Assembly (NCBI GenBank): GCA_947474365.1
Contig: CANJIU010000030.1
Coordinates: 24,432 to 88,431, forward strand
Length of the DNA stretch: 64,000 bases
Origin: Opitutia bacterium
GTDB lineage: Bacteria > Verrucomicrobiota > Verrucomicrobiia > Opitutales > Opitutaceae
Direction of reading: 5' to 3'
The notes beneath the pieces are model-generated. The model had not been told where the DNA came from and did not search any database. It worked only from the letters and a program-made list of their open reading frames with translations. Position numbers and translations under genes: made by a program. Each line of letters begins with the position of its first letter. Position 1 is the first letter of the stretch. Below are positions 44,630 to 52,817 of the stretch, one piece after another.

Positions 44630-46720
44630 TCAACGGCGATTCCCCGCGAAAATCCGGTCCACCCGCTGTCGCAGCTGTTGATATTCTGCATGCACCGAGT
44701 CCGGCACGCCCCAGACCTGTTCGCCCTGCAGATGCAGCGTCAGCGCGGTCGTCACTCCCACGGCCCAGAGCGTGGCGGCGGCCAGCGCCGCGTGGAGGGT
44801 GGCGCGCCACCTTCCCGAGACTTCGTCCAAAGCGACAAGCCCGAAGGCGGCGGTGCTGACGAGGAACGGGACAAAGTCCGCGGTGTAGCGTTGCGAAATC
44901 GCAATCGCCGCGAAGAGGAGCAGCGTTGTCGGCGTGACGGCCAGGACAAGGAGTACGAGCCGTTCACGTGCGACTGGCCGGGTTCGCCAGGCCACGACCG
45001 CGCCGACGGTCGCGAGGACGAAGAGCACGGGCATCGTGATGGGAAAGGCGACCGTCGGTTCGATCATGTCCATCTTCGTCCACGGCGGTCGCCAGGTGGG
45101 TTTGGGTTCGGCATAAAACCACGGGAAACCAGGCTCCACGGTGAAGGAAGGCGCGACGAGGTACGAGGTCGCGACAAACGGGATGTTTTCGAGGTGGAAT
45201 TTCCGCTCGCCGAACTTGGCGAGGCGTTCGGGACTATAGTTGGCGTTGTAGCGCAGCGGCTGGCCGTCGAAGGTCTTGAACTTGAGGTAGGCGAGCGCGT
45301 TGAAGCTGAGCGTCCCGGCGACGCACAGAATCGCGACGAAGGCCGGCGTGATTTGGCGGCGGCTCCAGGTCTGGCGGAGGGCGACCGCTCCGAGCAGGGC
45401 CAGGGCAAACAGGCCGATCGGCGGTCGGGCGTGGACGGCGAGCAGCCCGCACACAAAGGCTCCGATCCACCAGCGGGATTCGGGTTCCTCGGCGTAGTGC
45501 AAGGTGCACCACACGGCGAAGAAACCAAAGGCCGCCCCGCAGAGAATCGCCTCGTGGTAGATGTAGGAGCGGCCGCCGAGGAACAGCAGTGTGCTGCCGA
45601 GTCCGACGTTGGCAATGAAGAGAAGCGTGAGGAAGGGGCGCGGCGGATCGGATTCGCCGCACACGACGCGACGCGCGGTCAGGAACACCAGATAAGCGCC
45701 GACGAGCGCGGCGATATAGTCGATGAGCATGAACCACCGGCTGAGTCGACCGAGGCCGACGTCGAACGCCGCCCACGGCAGCCGGAGCAGCGCCGGCGTG
45801 ACCCCGAAATAGCCATAGACTTTTCCCTCCACGACGAACGCCTCACCCGCGAGGCATTCCTCCGGCACGTCGAGTCGGCCCTGCAGGAGGCTGCGCGCCT
45901 GGAAGTCGTAAAAGGTGCAAAACGACTCCGGGAAATTGAAATCGAAGCCGCCCATCGTGACGAACCAGGAAAAGACAGCCGCACAAACGATCGCGGCGCC
46001 CGCGAACCAGCGATGCTGGAGAACGACCCGGCCGGCGGCCGGCGCCAAGTCGCGCAGGCGCGCTGGTTGCAGCAGGCCGCCAAGACCTCCCACCGCCAGC
46101 GAGAGCGCCAGCAGCGCGAGGACCTGTTCCCATCCGTGAACAATCCAGCCGCGCAGGCGTGCGCTCCAAGAAAAAATCCGCGTCGCTCCACCCCGCAGCT
46201 CCCGGCCCGAGGCGTCGAAGATTTGTCCGGAAAAATGCAGTTCGGCGCTCGTGCCGCCGACGGGGTTCTCGCCGATGTAAAGCGCCTGGTCCTCGCGCAG
46301 GTGAAAGTGCAGTTTCTCATCCAGCACCAACATCCCGTCCAGCCACACGCGGACGAGGCCGGGTTGCTGGCCGTTGGAGTGTCCCTGATAGTGATCGAGC
46401 GCTGGCATCTCCACTCGCAGCCGGTGCCGCTTTCCGCTGGTCAACGGAAGCGTCACGGTGCGGGCGCGGTCGCTGTTCCAGCTGTCGTAGCCAATGAAGC
46501 CTTTTTCCTGCTCGGAGCGGTGGAAATAGAGAAAATCGGCGCGGCCGGCGGTGCCCGAGGTGATGATCGGATCGGACTGGTTCTCGTGGGACCGGGGAGC
46601 GAGCACGAACTCGAGCTCCAGCGGATTTGGCAGCGGCGGATAAAAACGATCGACCCGCCATGTGGCCAGCGCGGCAAAAAGCGCCAACGCGACGAGCCAG
46701 CGGGCCGGGACGACATTCAT
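44630..46720 (-). CDS. GT-C-like membrane protein with N-terminal LamG-like module (paralogue)
   Basis: 696 residues. The layout is that of the gene downstream: one helix, a LamG-like module (about 30-185; PIITSGTAGRADFLYF, GYDSWNS, VWLDGMLVLDEK, YIGENPVGGTS), then a polytopic core with FYDFQARSLLQGRLDVPEE and VYGYFGVTPALLRLPW. The two lie in tandem, 124 bases apart, and probably arose by duplication, but they have diverged enough for different donors or acceptors. The gap 44506-44629 shows nothing recognisable. The long open frame on the opposite strand across this gene is a composition artefact. Confidence 0.8.
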   Translation of the reverse strand: MNVVPARWLVALALFAALATWRVDRFYPPLPNPLELEFVLAPRSHENQSDPIITSGTAGRADFLYFHRSEQEKGFIGYDSWNSDRARTVTLPLTSGKRHRLRVEMPALDHYQGHSNGQQPGLVRVWLDGMLVLDEKLHFHLREDQALYIGENPVGGTSAELHFSGQIFDASGRELRGGATRIFSWSARLRGWIVHGWEQVLALLALSLAVGGLGGLLQPARLRDLAPAAGRVVLQHRWFAGAAIVCAAVFSWFVTMGGFDFNFPESFCTFYDFQARSLLQGRLDVPEECLAGEAFVVEGKVYGYFGVTPALLRLPWAAFDVGLGRLSRWFMLIDYIAALVGAYLVFLTARRVVCGESDPPRPFLTLLFIANVGLGSTLLFLGGRSYIYHEAILCGAAFGFFAVWCTLHYAEEPESRWWIGAFVCGLLAVHARPPIGLFALALLGAVALRQTWSRRQITPAFVAILCVAGTLSFNALAYLKFKTFDGQPLRYNANYSPERLAKFGERKFHLENIPFVATSYLVAPSFTVEPGFPWFYAEPKPTWRPPWTKMDMIEPTVAFPITMPVLFVLATVGAVVAWRTRPVARERLVLLVLAVTPTTLLLFAAIAISQRYTADFVPFLVSTAAFGLVALDEVSGRWRATLHAALAAATLWAVGVTTALTLHLQGEQVWGVPDSVHAEYQQLRQRVDRIFAGNRR

Positions 46721-46751
46721 GGGGTAGAAGGGGCCGGTCGAAACGGGGTCG

Positions 46752-47684
46752 TCAGCGCTTGAACCCTTCGGCCCGGTCCACGATGAACTTGGGGCGGGCG
46801 CGGACTTCCTCGTAGATCCGGCCGATGTATTCGCCGAGAATCCCGACGCTGATGAGCTGGATGCCGCCGAGAAAGGAGATGAGCATCACGAGGGTGGGAT
46901 TTCCCCAGACGATCTCCCAGCCCATGAGCTTGTAGAAAAGGTAGATCGCCATCAGCAGGAACGAAAATCCCGAGACGACGAATCCCAACCAGGTGCTCAG
47001 GGAGAGGGCGTAGGTGGAGAAACAGAAGATGCCGTTGAAACCGATGCGGAGAGAACCGAAGAAGCGGTTGTAGTTGGTCTCGCCGGCAAAACGGGCCGGC
47101 CGGTCGAACGGAATGATCGCCTGTTTGAACCCGACGACCGCGACCATGCCGCGCAAGAACCCGTGGCTTTCCTTCAGGCGCACGACCTCAAGCACGACGC
47201 GGCGCGCCATCAGGCGGAAATCGCCGGTGTTCGGCGGGATCTTCACGTCGGCGATCTTGTTGATCACTTTGTACCCCGTCTCGGCGACGAGCTTTTTGAT
47301 CCATGGTTCGCCGGTGCGGGCGCGGCGCTGTGGCAGAACCACGTCGAAGCCTTCGCGCCATTTGGCCACCATTTCCCCGAGCAGCTCGGGAGGATCCTGA
47401 AGATCGACATCCATCACGACGACGGCGTCGCCCGAGGAGTACTCCAGCCCGGCGAGCGTGGCCATCGGCTGTCCGAAGCGCCGGGAGAATTTCAGCAGCT
47501 TGATCCGGGAATCAGCCGCGCGGGCTTCGAGGATGACGTCCTCGGTGCGGTCGGGCGACGGATCGAGGGAGAAAATGAGCTCATAGTCCTCCGTGATGGC
47601 GGAAAGAATCGGGCGCAGCCGCCGGAGAAATTCGGGGATGTTCTTCTCTTCCTTGTAGACCGGGACGACGATGCTGAGGAGCAT
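46752..47684 (-). CDS. GT2 polyprenyl-phosphate glycosyltransferase, GtrB/ArnC-like
   Basis: 310 residues. LSIVVPVYKEEKNIPEFL opens a GT2 domain, MDVDLQDPPEL is the donor/metal site, and FRLMARRVV with GFLRGMVAVVGF are family motifs. Two hydrophobic helices near the C-terminus (about 225-290) give the topology of GtrB, ArnC and related enzymes that load a sugar onto undecaprenyl phosphate. GISVGILGEYIGRIYEE-type sequence follows, as in that family. With the GtrA at 38440-38838 and many GT-C-like proteins it suggests a Gtr-style periplasmic glycosylation route. The sugar is unknown. Confidence 0.9.
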   Translation of the reverse strand: MLLSIVVPVYKEEKNIPEFLRRLRPILSAITEDYELIFSLDPSPDRTEDVILEARAADSRIKLLKFSRRFGQPMATLAGLEYSSGDAVVVMDVDLQDPPELLGEMVAKWREGFDVVLPQRRARTGEPWIKKLVAETGYKVINKIADVKIPPNTGDFRLMARRVVLEVVRLKESHGFLRGMVAVVGFKQAIIPFDRPARFAGETNYNRFFGSLRIGFNGIFCFSTYALSLSTWLGFVVSGFSFLLMAIYLFYKLMGWEIVWGNPTLVMLISFLGGIQLISVGILGEYIGRIYEEVRARPKFIVDRAEGFKR

Positions 47685-47723
47685 GGATGATTCGGATTAA
47701 CCGGTAATCGGCGGGAATCAGCA

Positions 47724-50105
47724 TTATTTCTCCGACCGCACCGGCGCGGGCAGCTGGAGTTCCTCGAAGACGCTGTGTTCGAGCTTCGGTTCGCAGGTGC
47801 TGCCGCCGATGGAATTGACGCCCAGAAACACCGTTTCCGGCGTCACGGGGTAGGCCGGAGGAGCGCATTCCCAGACGGTGACACCGTCGAGTCGGACGAC
47901 GAGAGCCGGCGGCATCCCTGGCGGAGGCAGGGCGGGCAGCCAGAATTCCACCGAGTGCTTTTCGCCGAGGGTTGCCGCTACCTCGGGCGAGGTGATCAGG
48001 GAGTCGCCCCAATGATCGTACCCGAAGCTGATTTTTTGATCCCGATGCACGCGGAGGAAGAACAGGTCGCCGGCCTTGGTGCGACCAGACGTCACCAGGG
48101 GCAGGGATCGGCCGACGAGCGATGGATCGAGCGTGAGGCGAACCCGGATCCCGCCGATCCGCGGCCGCGGCAACGCGGGAAGATCGATTGGGCGTACTGA
48201 ATGAATCACACCGCTGAAGCGGGACGTCGGTGGAGTGACGGACACGTCGGCCCCCACGTTCAGTTTTCCAGGATAGGCGCCGAACGAGACCGCGGGGACG
48301 TCCCAGATGTTCATCCCGTCGAATTGGGTGCGCAGCCGGCCCTTCAGTCCGTCAAATTCCGCGTAGGAGCCTCCGATGCTGAGCCGCAAGGTGTGGGGCG
48401 AATCCCCGGGGGCGGCGACCGCCGGTGAGAAAACGGTGTTTCGGACGTCGCTGGTTTCCCGATACCCGAAGCGGATTTTTTCGCCACCGAGGTAGTCGAC
48501 GAACAGCGCTGCGGTTGTCTCCGGTCCGCGCGCGACGGTCGTGAGCATCTCCTGCCGGCTGGCGCGATCCGCGGGAAATGAGAGCGCAATCTCGACCGGC
48601 TGGTAGTCGGGCCAGCGGTGCTGATCCAGCCAGGCAACCGGACGGTTGAGCGCCCGCGCGAGCGGTCGGTAGCCGGGCGGATGCACTCCCGCCGTATAGC
48701 CGTAGAAATCGACGACGGTCATCGCGGAGGTGAACGACGAGAAGAGGGCGAGGGCGCATCCGACGAGGGCGAGGGATTTTCGCCACCGGCCGCCCGGCAA
48801 TCGTGCCTCGGTCGCCAACAGTCCGAAACCAGCGAGGAGCATGAACCAGGGGGCAAAGTCGACCATGTAGCGGATGCAGCAGCCGAAGAAGACCAGCAGG
48901 AACCCGGCGTTGAGCGCGGCAGCGGTGGCGACGATTACGAGGCAGGGACCGAGGGCGCCCAGAGGTATAGTTCGGGGGCGCCGCAGAAGCAGCGCGAACG
49001 GCAGAACGAGGCTGAAAACCGCGAATGGCAGGTTCGGGAAGAGCCCGATGGTGTACTCATACCCGCCATGCCCCGGGGGGAAGGGCGGCACGAGGATGCT
49101 GTTGACGAACGGGAAATAAGGCAGCCAGCGCAGCGTCGACAGGAAGTAGACGTGAAAATTGAAGGGAACGTAGGTCAGGCTGAAATGCCGGGATTCACTT
49201 TCGATGACCGAGGTGAGCTGGTACCTGAGCCCGAACTCCAGCGGCGAACCGAAGCGGGCGTAGTTGTAGACGAGCAGGAGGAGAACGGGGAGGCCGCAGC
49301 CCAGAGCGGCGGCCAGCAGGGCGCGCCAGGTGTAGGAGTTTTCGGCCGCGCCTTTTCGCAGCTGGCTCAAAAGTGGAATCACGAAGAGCGCGCTGCCCAC
49401 GATGTACGTCGGGCGGGAAGCGACCGCCAGGCCAAGGATGAGTCCGCCCGCGGCGGCCCAGGTTGTCGCCCGGCGGGAATGCACCGCGCGAATGAGGCAG
49501 TACAGGCTGGCCGCAAAAAAACCGAATCCGCTCGCGCCCGAGACCTCCCAGATGTTTGAGCGCCGCAGCAAGGTCACCAGCATGTTCGCCCCGCCGAGGG
49601 CGATCAGGCACGCCGTGACCGCCCCGAGGCTCGCGGTGGGGAAATGGCGGCGCTGCAGAAACAGAAACGTTCCCGCGAGCGCCAGGTAGCCTGCGGCGGA
49701 GAAAAACCAGACGGCGTAGGACAGCGGCAGATCGCGCCCGGTGAGCACGCTGAACGGCAGGAACACCGTGACGACCGGTGCCGGGCCGAAGTAGATGTAG
49801 TATTTCCCGCGGTAGTAACTGGCGTCGTGCAGCAACTTCACCGCGCCACGCAGCGCCGGGTCGTAGGGATTAGGGGCGTTGAGCAAACCCTCCGGCACGA
49901 CCTTATCCAGGTAGAGGTGCCCCTGGCGGAATCCGCGGCTGAGCAGGTTGAAATGATCCGACTCCTCGCCGTGAATCGGCGGCAGCTCGCCATTCACGAT
50001 CATTCCGGTCCAAAAATAGTAGGCGAGCGTGGCGAGGATGATCCCGAGCACCCAGAACCGCCGCCAGAGGCAGGAAAGGGTGGCGGGTTCACTCGTCGGA
50101 TACAT
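47724..50105 (-). CDS. GT-C-like membrane protein with C-terminal LamG-like modules
   Basis: 793 residues. The first loop has SDHFNLLSRGFRQGHLYLDK, NPYDPALRG and KYYIYFGPAPVVT, the same order as in the plus-strand protein at 35580-38399. Helices continue to about residue 475. Two beta-rich units follow (about 520-650 and 670-785) with ISFGYDHWGDSLI, VVRLDGVTVWE and LGVNSIGGSTCEP, corresponding to the N-terminal module of the next two membrane proteins downstream. Likely a periplasmic glycosyltransferase. The gene starts 30 bases after the GT9/GT2 gene and ends 39 bases before the GtrB-like gene. Confidence 0.8.
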   Translation of the reverse strand: MYPTSEPATLSCLWRRFWVLGIILATLAYYFWTGMIVNGELPPIHGEESDHFNLLSRGFRQGHLYLDKVVPEGLLNAPNPYDPALRGAVKLLHDASYYRGKYYIYFGPAPVVTVFLPFSVLTGRDLPLSYAVWFFSAAGYLALAGTFLFLQRRHFPTASLGAVTACLIALGGANMLVTLLRRSNIWEVSGASGFGFFAASLYCLIRAVHSRRATTWAAAGGLILGLAVASRPTYIVGSALFVIPLLSQLRKGAAENSYTWRALLAAALGCGLPVLLLLVYNYARFGSPLEFGLRYQLTSVIESESRHFSLTYVPFNFHVYFLSTLRWLPYFPFVNSILVPPFPPGHGGYEYTIGLFPNLPFAVFSLVLPFALLLRRPRTIPLGALGPCLVIVATAAALNAGFLLVFFGCCIRYMVDFAPWFMLLAGFGLLATEARLPGGRWRKSLALVGCALALFSSFTSAMTVVDFYGYTAGVHPPGYRPLARALNRPVAWLDQHRWPDYQPVEIALSFPADRASRQEMLTTVARGPETTAALFVDYLGGEKIRFGYRETSDVRNTVFSPAVAAPGDSPHTLRLSIGGSYAEFDGLKGRLRTQFDGMNIWDVPAVSFGAYPGKLNVGADVSVTPPTSRFSGVIHSVRPIDLPALPRPRIGGIRVRLTLDPSLVGRSLPLVTSGRTKAGDLFFLRVHRDQKISFGYDHWGDSLITSPEVAATLGEKHSVEFWLPALPPPGMPPALVVRLDGVTVWECAPPAYPVTPETVFLGVNSIGGSTCEPKLEHSVFEELQLPAPVRSEK

Positions 50106-50135
50106 GGCTCCGGAGATGACGCGCCTCCCGCCCCT

Positions 50136-52817
50136 CTACCAGCGGATTCCGAGGGCGAGGAGGCGGGCGTTGATCGCACCCCGGAAACGCGCGTGGCGCG
50201 CGTGGCGGTTGATCATTTCGAAATCATCCTGCCGCTCGCCGTGGAAACGCGTGCGGATGCGACGCATCTCATCGGCGCCGGTCGTGTGGATCGCCTGCGA
50301 GGTCTTTTGCTCCGCGTGCACCCGGAACGCGCCGAGGAAATAGGGCAGGCGCACCATCCGGCACTGCGCCTGGTGGAAACGGGCGAGCAGGTCCCAGTCG
50401 AGCGCGAATTGAAAGCTGGGATCGATGCCGCCCGTGAGATCCCACGCTCGCTTCCGCCAGAACATTGTCTCCTGCGGAACGTAGTCGATCCATTCGAGCG
50501 TTTCCGGGTGATGCCGCGGCATGATCCAGCGGCCAATCTCGCGATCGTCGTCGTCGATGATGAGGCGATGGCCGTAGACCACGTCGACGTCAGGGTGCGC
50601 CGCAAAATACTCCGCCACGAAACGCAGCGAACCCGGGGCCAGCAGGTCGTCCGAGTTGAGCCAGGCCATGATGTCGTCCGGCCCGATCGATCCGGTGAGG
50701 TGGGCGAAACCGCGCTGGACGGCGTCGGCCTGACCCTTGTCGGGGACGGATTCCCAGTGGCGCAGCTGGGCGGCATGGGCGGCGATGATCGCGGCGCTGC
50801 CATCCTTTGAGCCGCCGTCCTGCACCGCGTAAACGAGCCGTGGATACGACTGGTCGAGGATGCTGCGCAGCGTGCGCCCGATGAACTTCTCCTGGCCGTA
50901 GCTCGGGGTAACAATCGCGATCTGCGGCAGGGACGCGTCGGGCCGGCGCGGGCCGGGAATCGTGTCCCAGCGCAGCGGCCGCGGCTCGTAATGGCGCAGG
51001 ACACCAATCTGCATCCAGTAGTCCTCGACCACCTTCTTGAACAGCCAGGCGTCGAACGGCCGCCACCACTGCTCGCGCGCGTAGGCGCGGGCCGCGAGCC
51101 ACAGCTGGTGGAGTTTGGCCGTCGGGGTCGAGGACTTGTCCAGGAGCTGGGCGACCAAGCCGTCGCGCCGGGCGAATCCCTGGATCACCGCCTCCTTCTC
51201 GGCGAGGAGTTTGCCGAAGTGTTTGGCCTGTTCGAGATCGTGCAGCCCGGCGGCGTGGTTGGCGGCCGAGGTGCGCAGCTCGGCGAGTTCGCCCTCCCGG
51301 TGCTTGAGGAGGGACTCGATATTGCGGATGTGAACGAGCTGGTCGGCGATGGACTTGGCGGCCTTGGCTGCGTCGGCGGGTTGTGCGGCGAACGTCTGAT
51401 CGAGGATCGCCTTCTCGGCCTTCAGCGTGGCGTTCTCCGCCTGGAAATACTTTACGTGGGAATCGAGGATGAAGATCGTCTTCTCCCGCTCGTCACAGAC
51501 CGCCTTGAGCGCGTCGATTTCCCGCTCCTTGGGGGCGATGGCCTTTTCCAGGTCGACGATTTCCTTTTCCTTCTCGGCGATTGCGAGATCCTTTTCCCGG
51601 TCGAGGGCGGTGAGTTCCTCGAGCTTGTGCTGGCGCGCCAGGTGTCCGGTGCTCGACTTGCGATAGTGTCCGGCGGCCTTGGCGATGTAGTCGCGGGTTT
51701 CAGCCCCGACGTGGTCGGCGGTACGGATTTGAAACGAATCCGACCCCAAGGCCTCGTCGATCGCCCGCGTGGCGTCGTCGACCGTGATGGCTCCGAGGCA
51801 TGGGGCGTCGCCGAAGGCGCAGTCCCAGCCGCAGCCGAAGCACGGCAGCGGATGCACCAGCGCGACACCACGGCGGGCGGCCGGGACGAAGCGCGGCCAG
51901 GTGCCCCCGCCGAAGATGCCCGCGACGGGCACGTCCAGCGCGGCGGCCAGATGCATCGCGCCGGTGTCGTTGCCGCAGTAGAGGGCGGAGCCGGCGAGGA
52001 GGGCGGAGAGCAGGGGAAGGTCGCCGTCGCTTCCCAGCCAGAGCGCCGCGGCGCCGGAAATGCCCTCCAGATAAGCGCGTTCGCCGGTGTGGCCGATGAG
52101 CAGGGTGGGGAGACCGTGGCGCTCGCGCAGATGCGAAATGAGGGCCGTGTAGCGGCCGGCAGGCCAGGTCTTGAGACGCACGTTGGCAAACCCGGCGGCT
52201 GCGCACACGATGTAGCGGCCGCGGGCGAGCCCGTGCGCGCCGAGGATGGCGTCGGCGGCGCGTGCGTTTTCTTCGGATACCTCAAGGGTCGGCGGAGTGC
52301 AGGGCAGGGGCAGTCTGGTCATCGCGCCAACCAGGCGAAAATTGCGCTGCCAGTCGGGTTCGTCGGCGGGAGTGACGATGGCCTCGGGAAACGCGCCGGC
52401 CGAGTCGAGTCCGAGCTGGATCTTCAGCTGGGTGTCGAAAAATTGATCCTCCGCCGCGGCTCCAAGGGCGATCCGGCGGGCGGTCGGGGCCATGGCGGCG
52501 AGGGCGATCTCCAGCCAGTTGCGGCGCGAGGTGGCGGCGGCGACTACCTCCGGTTGCAGCGCCTCCACCGCGGCGCGCAAGCGGGCGAGTTCCGCCGGGT
52601 CGGCGTCGGGCCGGTGGGAAAACGGATCGATGGAGGTGGCGAGCCATTCGACGTCCGGGGCGAGGAGCGGTCCGAGATCGCGGTAGGCGCGGCGGATGAC
52701 GACGGCGAGGCGGGTCCGCGGCCACGCGGCCCGGAGGGCGCGCAGCGCGGGGGCGAAGAGCACGAGGTCGCCGAGGGTGTCGACCTTGGTGAGAAGGGCG
52801 GTGCGCGGCGCTCTCAT
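50136..52817 (-). CDS. GT9 (heptosyltransferase-like) / coiled coil / GT2 fusion
   Basis: 893 residues. The N-terminal GT9 domain (about 1-370) has KVDTLGDLVLFAPALRALR, LLIGHTGERAYLEGI, YCGNDTGAMHLAAALDVPV and the cysteine-rich CFGCGWDCAFGDAPC, as in ADP-heptose:LPS heptosyltransferases. A heptad-rich coiled coil (about 400-560, many K/E) follows. The C-terminal GT2 domain (about 630-893) has IAIVTPSYGQEKFIG, MAWLNSDDLLAPG and ALDWDLLARF. The heptose cassette at 31120-34152 offers a possible donor for the GT9 half. The coiled coil shares NIExLL and HAAGL segments with that of the triple GT at 25720-29760. It is cytoplasmic and overlaps the gene downstream by four bases. Confidence 0.87.
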   Translation of the reverse strand: MRAPRTALLTKVDTLGDLVLFAPALRALRAAWPRTRLAVVIRRAYRDLGPLLAPDVEWLATSIDPFSHRPDADPAELARLRAAVEALQPEVVAAATSRRNWLEIALAAMAPTARRIALGAAAEDQFFDTQLKIQLGLDSAGAFPEAIVTPADEPDWQRNFRLVGAMTRLPLPCTPPTLEVSEENARAADAILGAHGLARGRYIVCAAAGFANVRLKTWPAGRYTALISHLRERHGLPTLLIGHTGERAYLEGISGAAALWLGSDGDLPLLSALLAGSALYCGNDTGAMHLAAALDVPVAGIFGGGTWPRFVPAARRGVALVHPLPCFGCGWDCAFGDAPCLGAITVDDATRAIDEALGSDSFQIRTADHVGAETRDYIAKAAGHYRKSSTGHLARQHKLEELTALDREKDLAIAEKEKEIVDLEKAIAPKEREIDALKAVCDEREKTIFILDSHVKYFQAENATLKAEKAILDQTFAAQPADAAKAAKSIADQLVHIRNIESLLKHREGELAELRTSAANHAAGLHDLEQAKHFGKLLAEKEAVIQGFARRDGLVAQLLDKSSTPTAKLHQLWLAARAYAREQWWRPFDAWLFKKVVEDYWMQIGVLRHYEPRPLRWDTIPGPRRPDASLPQIAIVTPSYGQEKFIGRTLRSILDQSYPRLVYAVQDGGSKDGSAAIIAAHAAQLRHWESVPDKGQADAVQRGFAHLTGSIGPDDIMAWLNSDDLLAPGSLRFVAEYFAAHPDVDVVYGHRLIIDDDDREIGRWIMPRHHPETLEWIDYVPQETMFWRKRAWDLTGGIDPSFQFALDWDLLARFHQAQCRMVRLPYFLGAFRVHAEQKTSQAIHTTGADEMRRIRTRFHGERQDDFEMINRHARHARFRGAINARLLALGIRW

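Noticed and set aside
44600..46762. 720-codon open frame on the plus strand
   Set aside because: It mirrors the membrane protein at 44630-46720, has no domain, and is rich in Arg, Glu and Gly, as expected from antisense reading of high-GC codons.
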